Assembly: GCF_937616625.2 (NCBI RefSeq)
Contig: NC_065571.1
Location: forward strand, 44,563,651-44,627,650
Length of the DNA stretch: 64,000 nucleotides
Origin: Mercurialis annua
Lineage: Eukaryota; Streptophyta; Magnoliopsida; Malpighiales; Euphorbiaceae
Direction: 5' to 3'
Part shown: positions 21,002-30,500 of the stretch, one piece after another
Layout: the number at the start of each line of letters is the position of its first letter
Numbering within the stretch: position 1 is the first letter of the stretch
Position numbers and translations under genes: made by a program
The notes under the pieces: model-generated
What the model was told of the DNA's origin: nothing
The model's input: only the letters and a program-made list of their open reading frames with translations
The model's database searches: none

Positions 21002-21670
21002 TTATATTAAGATTAGATTCCCGCTCTCTGGCGAAATACATTTTGCCCATGGGTGAGTCAAAGAGGTTCGGTAAAGGACCTCGTTGTAGTACAAGTAATT
21101 GGCCGATTTTCGAATGATTCGAAAGGCTTCGGTGCTGTCCGGTGGCAGCCCCCCTCGATCTAAATATTTGATTATTGGAGTCATCCAAGAGTCAACCTCT
21201 TTGATCGGCATTATTTCTGCTTCGTTGATACTCGGTTGCTCAAGGGTTTCATTTAGTTGCATTTTGCTGAAAAGGTCTCCGAGTTCAGAGGCGGACTTAG
21301 CTATGGCGTCGGGCCCGGTGTTTTTCTCTCGTGGGATTTGTATGATTTCCCATTGTCCTCCTTGTGTTTCCAACCTTTGGAGCAACTTCATGACTTTCGA
21401 CAAGTATTCTACCATTCCTGTTTCCTTAGCCTGATACTCGCCTTTGACTTGGTTTACTACCAGCTGAGAATCGCTTTAGATTTTCAGGGTTTCTGTTTTC
21501 ACTTCTAATGTCAGGCCATGCCCGGCGATCAAAGCTTTGTATTCGGCGACGTAGTTGCTTGTATCAAATCCGATTTTTACTCCATATTCGATCCTAATTT
21601 TTCCTTGTCCTTTTAGGATGGCTCCAGCTCTAGCTTCTTTTTTGAGGCTCCATCCACATGCAATTCCCAT
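21002..21670 (-). pseudogene. Second (plant-type) RNase H of the Tat-lineage element
   Basis: Downstream of the retroviral-type RNase H, the minus strand encodes a second RNase H-like domain: it starts with LHVDGAS at the end of the upstream frame (about 21640-21660), continues with NYVAEYKALIAGHGLTLEVK (about 21490-21560) and ends in PREKNTGPDAIAKSASELG near 21300. An in-frame stop at about 21476 and a frame change at 21613-21670 break it. The presence of two RNase H domains is a recognised feature of the Tat lineage. Residues after the RNase H lead into the integrase N-terminus. Confidence 0.75.
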
Positions 21671-22812
21671 AGGAAATTTGGTATAGTTTCTTCTTGTTTG
21701 CCAGGGGTAATTTCGGCCACGAAATCTGTCAGAGCTTCTGCTTTGAGCGTTTGGCGAGGTTCATATCGGATGTCGTGTTCACTCAATTGGATGGACCAAC
21801 AGACGAGTCGCCCAGAGGTTTTGGGTCTTTGTATCGCCTTCCGAAGGGGTTGGTTGGTTCTTACTACCACGTTGTGGCTCTGGAAGTAGTATTTCAGCTT
21901 TTTCGTCGTAGTTACAATGGCCAACACCACTCTATCTCGGGATATTTGGTTTCCGCACCTTTCAGTTCTCGGCTGATGTAGTAAATTGGCTTCAGTTCTC
22001 CTTCTTCTTCCCATACCAGCACAGTTCCCCATCGTTTCCTTTCTTGCGCAGATATATAAGTAGAGTGTTTCCCCTTTCAACGGTCGACTTAAGAGTGGTG
22101 GCGAAGTTAAAAAATTATTTAGTTCCTCGAACGCTTTTTGGAATTCTTCGTTCCAATTAAATTTTTGTGTGCCTTTAAGAGCTTTGAAGAATGGCAAGCA
22201 TCTTTTCGCCGAGGAACACATGAACCTTCCGAGGGCAGTGATTCGCCCGTTGAGTTTTTGAACTTCGTTTATGTTTTTAGGCGGTTTCATGTCCATGATT
22301 GCTCTGATATTCTCAGGGTTCGCCTCTATTCCTCTTTCGGATATCATATATCCCGAGAATATTTCTCCTTGTATTCCGAATGCGCATTTGTCTGGCTTCA
22401 ACTTCATTCCAAACTTATTCAGAATTTTGAATGTTTCCTGCAAGTCTCTCGCGTGACTTTCAGCATTTTTGCTCTTGATGATTAAATCATCTAGATATAC
22501 TTGAAATCGCTTTCCGATTTCGTCTTTGAACATGAAGTTCATTAGTCTCTGGTAGGTTGCTCCCGCATTCTTCAGTCTGAAGGGCATCGCCGTGTAACAA
22601 TAGGTTCCGCCTTCTGTGATTAACGATGTTTTCTCTTGATCTTCTTGCTTCATTTGTATTTGGTGATAGCCCTCGACGCAATCCGCCAGGCTATACATCG
22701 CATGTCCCACCGTCGAATCGACTAATTGGTCTATGTCGGGTATAGGGTAGCTATCTTTAGGGCACGCCTTCTTCAAATAAGTGTAATCCATGCACATCCT
22801 GTTTTTTTCCAT
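21613..22812 (-). pseudogene. Reverse transcriptase and first RNase H of the Tat-lineage element
   Basis: A 399-codon frame on the minus strand gives CMDYTYLKKACPKDSYPIPD, then SLADCVEGYHQI, the catalytic box YLDDL and the connection region LNKFGMKLKPDKC, in normal Ty3/gypsy order. The RNase H part begins around residue 250, where the protein sequence turns into unrelated residues (GMGRRRRTEANLLHQPRTERC) before recovering at VVLAIVTTTKKLKYYF, which indicates a pair of compensating frameshifts. The catalytic Asp residues of RT are present, but the frame lacks its N-terminus and is separated by stops from protease and integrase. Confidence 0.85.
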
Positions 22813-22898
22813 TTTCTTTCTTCATTATCACCACGTTGGCTACCCATTCGGGATAATGTACCTCTCTAATGAATCCAGCTTTTTTGAGCTTCTCGACT

Positions 22899-23207
22899 TC
22901 ATCGGCTATTATCTTTTTTTTCTTTAGAGAATTTGCTTTTCTTTAGTCTTATAGGGTTCGCCTCTTCGGCCACATTCAAATCGTGAGTTATAACGTGCGG
23001 GTTTATCCCCACGATTTCTGAGACTTTGGAGACGAATGTTCCGACGTTCCGTTTCAGCATAGTCACGATCTCCTCTTCATATAGGGGGTCTATGTCCACT
23101 CCCAAGTTCACTTTTTTCTCCTTATCTAGTTCCAACTTTTCCATTTCGCCTTTGGGGGCGCTTTCCTTTTCTTTGATGTCGTGGTTCAAGATCTCTTCGA
23201 TTGACAT
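22899..23207 (-). pseudogene. Pol linker between protease and reverse transcriptase (Tat element)
   Basis: A 102-codon frame encodes a Lys/Glu-rich linker followed by VGINPHVITHDLNV and a short Lys-rich stretch. The P-x-V-I-x-H-x-L-N-V pattern is what precedes the RT domain in plant gypsy polyproteins. The frame ends before RT because of a stop or frameshift around 22815-22900. Confidence 0.65.
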
Positions 23208-23258
23208 TGTTTCGAAGGATTCTCGTACTGCCTTGTCATTACATTCTTTCGCGCTGGT

Positions 23259-23723
23259 TTAGTTGCCTTGTATTGTAACGATCCCTTTTTTCGTGGGTAT
23301 CTTCATTGTGAGGGCTTTTATGCTTGTTATAGCGGAAAAGTCGTGGAGGAATGGTCTTCTTATAATCGCATTGTATGGTATATCAATGTCTACGATACTG
23401 AATCGTCTGGGGATTTCTTGGTCCCTTATTTCTCTTCCTAATTTGACGTCTAGAATGATTATTCCCATGGGTTTGATGGGAGATCCGCCAAATCCTGTTA
23501 CTGGGATTGTTTTTCTTTTTAATTCTGCAGGAACTCTTCCAAGACTTTCGTTTGCTTTTCTTGTCATCAGGTTAATTGCACTTTCTTCATCAATCAATAT
23601 TCTCTCCATGTTCCAGTGTTCTATTATCATAGCTACGACCAAGGCCTCCTTATGGGCCTGGTTGATTCTGCAAAAATCTTCTTCGCTAAAGGTCACTGGT
23701 GGTAGTTTTCTGGGTTCCTGCAT
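23259..23723 (-). pseudogene. Aspartic protease region of the Tat-lineage element
   Basis: A 154-codon frame resembles the protease segment of plant gypsy elements: ERILIDEESAINLM, then IPVTGFGGSPIKPMG and FSIVDIDIPYNAIIRRPFLH. The active-site triad expected after the Asp (Asp-Ser/Thr/Gly-Gly) is missing; the sequence reads DEES. The frame begins only about 140 bp from the primer-binding site, so gag and the zinc knuckle have been deleted. Confidence 0.75.
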
Positions 23724-23865
23724 TCTTTGTTATTTCTCTGGTGGGTATTGCTGCGCACTTATCAGCTCGTTTTTGAGGTTTGATTTATCAGTAGTCACTC
23801 CTTCAATGAGAATTTGTTTTGAGTTCAGAAAAAGCAACTTCTATTATGATGTTTTTGAGTTTTTT

Positions 23866-23883
23866 CCCACAAACGGCGCCAAT
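23866..23883 (-). other. Primer-binding site of the Tat-lineage element
   Basis: On the minus strand ATTGGCGCCGTTTGTGGG immediately follows the 5' LTR. The TGGCGCCGTT start agrees with the 3' end of plant tRNA-Asp, while the following bases differ; this TTTGTGGG variant is common in Tat-like elements. The LARD at 54330 has a similar site. Confidence 0.7.
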
Positions 23884-24449
23884 TGATGGAGTCTGCCTTC
23901 TAATCCGATGATTAAACCTACAAAACAGGGTAGAAGCTAAGCAGACGGTGTTGGTTCGATTAACTCTCTAATGCTAAAGTCAGTATTGGCTCGAATAACG
24001 TTTTTAGTATATGAATGTAATTGTGTGTTTAGGCATACCTCAAACTCTTTATATAGTAATTGAATGTATACCTTATGAACTTTGAATAGGAAAGTGATTC
24101 TTATTTAGTAGGGTTTGGCGTTAAATAGAAAAGAGGTTTTTTTATTCAAGTAGAAGCGTTATTCAGGAATATCTACTTGAATAAGTTTATCTTCCTAAAT
24201 TGGAGTTTGTGTCCAAATAAGAGAGATATTTCGTAAGTCTGATTCTTGGGCGAATCCCTCAGACTTTTCGGGGATTCTGTCTTATCTTCGGGATTCAGAT
24301 TACTCCTTCGGTCAAGGCGAATCTCATGGATTCGGTTACCGGCATTATCTGGCTTTTAGCCCTTTGGGTGAGAGCTCGATATCGTCTTGAAGGATGAATC
24401 TCATGCAACTCGACTCTACTATACTTATGATAGGATTCGGTATCCATCA
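23884..24449 (-). repeat. 5' LTR of the Tat-lineage element
   Basis: 566 bp, beginning TGATGGAGTC and ending GTATCCATCA on the plus strand, aligned along its length with the 12647-13227 LTR (581 bp) but with many differences and indels, so the element is old. A minus-strand TATA-like CTATATAAAG occurs near 24047-24056. The terminus TGATGGATACCGAATCCTAT on the minus strand is the same as that of the LARD at 54330-61716. Confidence 0.85.
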
Positions 24450-24722
24450 GTTCCTTTCTTAATTTTTTTATCTTATTAGAAATATTCCTTTCTTTAGCAT
24501 AATTTTTTTATTCTATATATATATAAAATAATTATGAGATAAAAAGGGAGTAATTAGTTATGTTTTTCAATAATGTGGTCAATATAATTTATTCAAAAAT
24601 CGATGGGAGCATCCGGAAGATTGCATTCAATGCAAGTCTGAACAAGAACCTTACAAAAGCTATGAAAACAAATTAAAGCCATCTATCTTACAATTTCCTA
24701 TCTCTATGGTTCCTATAACTAC
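24450..24722. other. AT-rich intergenic stretch, nothing recognised
   Basis: About 270 bp of T/A-rich sequence with a short TATATATATA run near 24515. No open frame or transposon end is supported. Confidence 0.45.
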
Positions 24723-25207
24723 TACTCCCTCAAATTTTTGTGGTCCATGTTAAATATAATCCCACATTGTTTAGGAGAACAAATATAAATGAATTTATAA
24801 GTGTAAAGGTTTAACCACCTATTAACTAGTTCTAGTTATTAGGTCATGGTTGAATCTAAACACTCTGATAAGTATGTGGGGTTATCACATTCTCACCAAT
24901 TTATAATTAATTACTCCCACCAATATTTCTAATATGTTATCAAAGCCTTATCCATTCACACAATTTGAGTTTGGCCCGGCCCACGTGAGATGTGCGTGTG
25001 GGGGATTTTGTTGCTCGGCCCGTACACGCTACGCGTGAGGGGGAGTGTTGAAGTGGGATATTCCACATTGGTTGATAAAGTCATTTAATAGAAAGGGATA
25101 AATTTGAAAGATAATAGCTAATGTTATCTTAAATTCTTAAAAAGACAACTATTGATGGAAAAATACATTTGTCTAAAGTGACAACTAAAACAAAATGAAA
25201 GGAGTAC
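24723..25207. mobile_element. Possible Stowaway-like MITE interrupted by a TRIM
   Basis: CTACTCCCTC at 24723 and, reverse-complemented, GTACTCCTTTC from about 25207 form short inverted ends; the right end further reads TTTTAGTTGTCACTTT inward, a sequence common in Stowaway-type (Tc1/mariner) miniature elements of plants. A TRIM lies between them. The evidence is only end similarity. Confidence 0.3.
24748..25080 (+). mobile_element. TRIM-like miniature LTR retrotransposon, 3' LTR truncated
   Basis: The left LTR-like part (24748-24934) starts TGTTAAATATAATCCCACATTG. Directly after comes TGTTATCAAAGCC (24935-24947), close to the tRNA-Met primer-binding site TGGTATCAGAGCC. A short internal region of less than 100 bp ends in the polypurine tract GAGGGGGAG (25037-25045), and a second LTR start follows, TGTTGAAGTGGG with CCACATTGG (25046-25072). 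After about 25080 the similarity to the first LTR stops, so the 3' LTR is incomplete or diverged. There is no coding capacity. Confidence 0.6.
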
Positions 25208-25820
25208 AAGACACCTAAAGCCTTGATGAAACTGTCATTTTAACAAATGTAAAAAAAATTAAATTTTTTTTATTTTTTTTCTTAAAATTATTTAGGCTTA
25301 ATCACCAAAAAATGCCAAACCTATACGTTTTGTGTCAATTATAGCCAAACCTTTAAAAATCACCAGATTTAGCCAAACCTTATATGTTCTGTTTCTTTTT
25401 TAGCCATTTTTGAATCGAACCAGTTTTTCTGACACCGTGTCGTCCACGTCACCGCCAACTAAGCAATTGGCTGGCATGTCAGCTGAAATATTTAAATAAG
25501 GTTTGGCTATAACTGATACAAAATGCATAGGTTTGGTATTTTTTGATGAATAAAACTAATTTTAAAATTAAATAATTAAATGATTAATTATATTATCATA
25601 AAATTCATATATATTTAAAAATAGTAATATTTTTATTTAACGCTAATTAAAATTAATTTATTTTTACCAAATTTAAATAATTATAATAATTGTTTTTACA
25701 TATTTGAGGGATATATTAATTTAAATTCTAATAAAAACAAAAAATGTCATATTCATCTTACAATTTTTTTTTTTAAATTACAGTCGTCGGTTCTTTGACA
25801 CCGCCGCCGTTTGAGACCCA

Positions 25821-25844
25821 ATTGTTCGTCTTTCGACGAACAAT
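25821..25844. repeat. Perfect hairpin with GTTCGTC...GACGAAC arms
   Basis: ATTGTTCGTC, a 4-base loop TTTC, then GACGAACAAT make a perfect 10-bp-arm hairpin in the centre of the foldback element. The arms resemble those of the palindromes in two other Mutator-like elements of the window. Confidence 0.8.
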
Positions 25845-26250
25845 CTGAGAGTAATATACACAACAAACATACGACAGTGTTCATATGTCAACTATACACA
25901 CATAAACATAAAAATAATTATTGAATAGACTGTTTATTTAAAGGACGACTTTAATTATTTTCTCATTTTTTTCCTTTAAAAAGTGAAGCTCATTGTGGTG
26001 TAATCAATATATATCATGATGTTTATAAGCATAAACGCATATGTCATTTTACTCGGCATAGCCAAAAAATTACCTTAATTTATATAAACTATTTTATTTA
26101 TTACCTAAACTCAGTCATAACAAGATCTCAACAATATTAAAAATACTAAATCAAGTTCAAAATCATCATAAACATTAAATTCTTTCACCAAATTTAATTC
26201 AATATTAATTCCTAAGTAATACGTTAATTCATTTTTTTTAATTACATATT

Positions 26251-26568
26251 GGGTTAATTATATATAAAATCACAATCTTTACACGAATTCTCAAAAATAA
26301 CACGACCTTTAAAACGTGTCAATTCAGGGCATCACCTTTCATTTCTTTTCAAAAACAACATGAGCACGTTTTTTGATAAAATTTTACTGACTTGGACACC
26401 CAATGAGAGCGCCACGTGTCATGTCACGTCAGCAAAAACGCAACTAAAAATGTGCCCGTGTTATTTTTGAAAAGAAATGAAAGGTGGTGCCCTGAATTGC
26501 CACGTTTTAATGGTCGTGTTATTTTTGCAATTTCGTGTAAAGGTGGTGATTTTATATATAGTTAACCC
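26251..26568. mobile_element. Nested Mutator-like MITE, 318 bp
   Basis: The ends GGGTTAATTATATATAAAAT and the inverted ATTTTATATATAGTTAACCC are matched over about 60 bp, and the centre is also partly palindromic. A perfect 9-bp target duplication TTACATATT flanks it (26242-26250 and 26569-26577). It lies inside the foldback element at 25295-27020. A 61-codon frame (26477-26662) crosses its end and is not a gene. Confidence 0.92.
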
Positions 26569-27116
26569 TTACATATTCATTAAAATATATTATAATATAA
26601 ATTTATTAGATTTAATTAGGTTTAATAAAAAATTAAAATTAATTTTAATTAGTATTAAATAGGAAATATTAATTATTTTTAAATATATATAAATTTCATA
26701 AATAATATAATTAATTTACTAATTATTAAATTTAAAAATTGACTTGAATTTAAAATTAGGTTTATTCACCCAAAAAATACCAAACCTATATTTTTTGTGT
26801 CAGTTATAGCCAAACCTTATTTAAATATTTCAGCTGTCATGTCAACCAATTGCTTAGTTGGCGGTGACGTGGACGACACGGTGTCAAAAAAACCGGTTCG
26901 ATTCAAAAATGGCTAAAAAGAAACAAAACATATAAGGTTTGGCTAAATCTGGTGATTTTTAAAGGTTTAGCTATAATTGACACGAAACGTATAGGTTTGA
27001 CATTTTTTGGTGATTAAGCCAATTATTTATCATAATGATAAATCACCAAAGCTCTGAGTAGATCTATGACATGACGACGATTTGAAATGCATGAACAAAG
27101 ATAAAAAAAGAACAAT

Positions 27117-27266
27117 GTTTACCGAGATACCGTTTGTATGGTTTATCTCGGTTGTTCTGCCTATGATACCTCGAGATACTAGCTATATGCTTTATCTCTG
27201 TTACTCTATTATATATCTCGGGTAGCCTTTACCGAGATACTAGTTATATGATGTATCTCGGTAAAC
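27117..27266. repeat. Cluster of stem-loops with ACCGAGATA / TATCTCGGT arms
   Basis: ACCGAGATA (or CTCGAGATA) occurs at 27121, about 27171 and 27231, and the complement TATCTCGGT (or variants) at about 27143, 27193, 27214 and 27254. They pair into at least three hairpins with 10-14-nt loops; the third (27227-27266) has a stem of about 13 bp. The cluster lies 320-470 bp beyond the stop codon of the GDSL gene. I could not find flanking target duplications. Confidence 0.65.
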
Positions 27267-27585
27267 CTGTCCAGGGTATTGCCGGTTATTCATTTAATAT
27301 AGTGACATTACATGTCGGTAAGATTGTTTCGTTCCTATGATGTATTATAACTATGTTAGCATACTCAAGTAAAGAAGTGAAGAAGGACCGAATTAAAAAA
27401 AAAGTAAAGAAGGACCATTAGCATAATCAAATAAAAGTAAATAAAGTAATTAAAATGACACAGATCTAATTTTCTCTTTAAATATAGCTAAGTAAAAATC
27501 AGAAAAAAAAATAGATATAATTAAATACGCCTTGTAAGTTTGGGTACCGAAATAAACATTATACCAAGTTAGCCTAATGAGGAAA

Positions 27586-30500
27586 TTAAGGCGATAAAAT
27601 AGGAATGAGGTGTTTCTGAAGGGAGGCAGAGAGAGATTTATAAGCAGCTTGACTCGGGTGAATCGCATCCCAGAAGAGGAAATGAGTTGGCATGTCACAT
27701 TTAGGAGTTGCTGCGTTGCAAAAGGATGCTGCTTCTACTAACCCCGACCCACAGCATCCTCTGCTCGTCTCCACCAAACCTAAAATCAATGAACTATATC
27801 TCAAACGATATATGCGTTGGATAATATTTTATTATAATTGTAAGGTCAAATCTTTCAACAAACGCTGAATATTCTTTCTCAAATGTTCTTAAATTACTTG
27901 AACATGAGTTATCATATTCCGTTAGTCTATTCTCAATCATAAAATAGATGGCGTAACTAAACAAAATTTTAATTTTATTAATTTATTTTATTTATTTTAT
28001 AATAAAATATAAATTAATTGAATATGATTCATGATGTTCAACCAATTCAAAATAAATAACAAAAAAGGACTAGAAAAACTAAATTTTTCTTTTCTTATGG
28101 CTAAACGCATATTTGGATCCCTACACTATCACTTTTTTCCAGACTGGGTCCCTACATTAAAAAAGTGTAGTTTTCTTCCCTACACTATCAGGAATGTTTA
28201 ATGCAAGTCCCTCTGACACTGCGAGTTAACGGAAGGCAAACGGAATGTAACGTAGGGACTTACATTAAACTTTCTTGATAATGTAGGGAAGAATTTTATA
28301 ATTTTGAGTGTAGGGACTCAATTTTAAAAAAATTATAATGTAAGGACTCAAATATGTGTTTGGCCAATATTTTACTTTGAAATTTAACAATTTTTTTATT
28401 TGTACGTTGCCATTATTAATAATCATTATTGTGGGTATGAATTTATATATATTAGGCTTAAATTTTAAAAAAATTATTAAATAATTTAAATCAATAGAAA
28501 GGTAATAAAAATTTATTTGATAAAATAAATTATTAAATTCACAACTATGGAACAAGTTTGGTTACTATAAAATTATTAGAAATAAATGACGATTTTCATT
28601 TTATTTTTTAAATTTATTTGATTATTAAAAATTTATTCAAAGTTATTTAGTATGTTGTTTATTTATACTTGGGTTAATGTCAAAAAAAAATCACAAATTT
28701 TTACATGTTTTTTCATTTTAATCACACAATTTATATTTTGTCATATTTTCATGCACAAACTACCATTTTTTTGGAAATTCATACGCAGTGCTGAGGTGAC
28801 AGCCATTCATTGGTGTAAAATGACATCCAACTCAACGAATTACACCAATAGAGCCGTGACATCTCAGCACCGTGTATGAATTTGAAAAAAATGGTAGTTT
28901 GTGCATGAAAATGAACTATATGATTAAAATGAAAAAAATATGTAAAGTTTGTGATTTTTTTTACATTATCCTTTTGTACCTTGCTAAAAATTTATTATTT
29001 TTTATTAATATAATTTTTATTTCATTACACTAAAATAATAAGCATTCATTTAGAATAATTTTATAATAAATAAAATAAACATATTCAATTAAAATAATTT
29101 TTCTAAGTTAGACTCGTTTTAAACTATAAATGGTTAAATATTCGAATTTTGGATCACGTGGACTTATCCAAACTTTTTAAAAATAAAATAAAAAATTTAA
29201 CGCAGTGTTTAATTAGCCATATGCGTAAGACACAAGCCAATGAAATATAATATAGGGATTTAAATTAAAAATTCCTGATAATGTAGGGAAGAATTTTAAG
29301 TTTTTGAGTGCATGGACCCAATCTGGAAAAAAATTGTAATGCAGGGACTCAATCTAAAAAAGAATTATAGTGTAGGGACTAAAATATGTATTTGGCTGAG
29401 TTAACATGTCCTAGTCATCACCTGCTTTTTATTTCCTTTCTCACCAAGCTATGCGTGTAACACACGAGCTAACGATATTTAACGGAGGGACTTGCATTAA
29501 ACATTCCTGATAGTGTAGGGAAGAATATTACACTTTTTTAGTATAGGGACTCAATCTGGAAAAAAGTGATAATGCAGGGACTTAAATATGCGTTTGGCCT
29601 TTTCTTATTGGTAAGTTTCAGTCACTTTCCCGCATGGTAGAGCTACCATCATGCAAATGGACCCATACCTTATAAATGTGATTTATAGCACTTGCACAAA
29701 AAAAAATTTCCCAAAGAATGGGGGATTTATCAAATGGATAACACTTCAAATGTGGACAAGCATTTGTAGTCTAAGAGATGTATATTTTAGGCTATATCCA
29801 TTTTAGAGTCCTTAAATTATGATATTTTAATTCATTAGATTCTCAATTTCTATTTGCATTTCTTAAATTTTTAAATTTTTATTTTTTAATTTATCAGATC
29901 CCTCAACTTCTATTTACCTTTCTCAGATCTAAATTTTTATTTTTTTGTTTCATTAGGTCCTTAAATGGAAGATCCATTTAAGGACTTAATAAACTAAAAA
30001 TCGAAAGTTTAGGCACCCAATAAACTAAAAAATGAAAGTTTAAAAATCTGAGAAAGTCAAATAAATATTTGACGGACCTGATAAAACAAAAAACGAAAGT
30101 TTAAAAATCTGAGGAAGTCAAGTAGAAGTTAAAGGACTTGATAAACCAAAATCGTATAATTTAGGAACCTTAAAATAAATTTAGCCTATATTTTATTGCA
30201 TTCAAAAATAGTGTCATATTTATTTATTTTGCATAGAATTCTAATTTGGATCCTACTTCTAACAGGGTCTGTTAGCAGAGTTATGTAAAATGGATTATTT
30301 GCACCTTATTTAAAATTTGTCTAATTTTAAAAAAGTTAAAGGTGCGTTCGGTTCTAACTAAATTTCTTAAGAATGCTAGTGTTAATATATTCTATTTTTT
30401 CTAACTTTCAATTATAGCTATTTATCTACTTTAAGGACACAGTTTCACGTTTTTAATTTTTTTCAATCCTAATAAAATTTAATTTTTTTTTCATTTAAAA

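Larger units (their letters stand above)
12647..24449 (-). mobile_element. Decayed Tat-lineage Ty3/gypsy retrotransposon with two nested solo LTRs
   Basis: Related LTRs lie at 12647-13227 and 23884-24449. Between them, on the minus strand, are a primer-binding site (about 23866-23883), protease, reverse transcriptase, an RNase H, a second plant-type RNase H and an integrase, in the order of Ty3/gypsy elements; the extra RNase H is a Tat-lineage hallmark. A gene on the opposite strand lies between pol and the 3' LTR, also known from Tat elements. Gag is missing: only about 140 bp separate the primer-binding site from the protease. Pol contains stops, frameshifts and lost catalytic residues. 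Flanking pentamers ATTCT and GTTCC differ at two positions, so any target duplication has decayed. Two solo LTRs (14851-17066, 17311-19056) are inserted in the antisense gene. Confidence 0.88.
25295..27020. mobile_element. Foldback Mutator-like element with long TIRs
   Basis: The ends are GGCTTAATCACCAAAAAATG and its inverted copy ending TTTTTTGGTGATTAAGCC. Flanking 9-bp repeats are perfect: AATTATTTA at 25286-25294 and 27021-27029. Inverted similarity extends about 400 bp inward (for example GGTTTGGCTATAACTGA versus its complement at about 26800), including GCCAACTAAGCAATTGGCTG. The 1726-bp element encodes nothing. It carries a perfect hairpin at 25821-25844 and a nested second element at 26251-26568. 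Confidence 0.88.

Noticed and set aside
20077..23886. Plus-strand frames (for example 23263-23886, 207 codons) opposite the Tat pol
   Set aside because: They are complements of recognisable protease, RT and integrase on the minus strand and carry no domain of their own.
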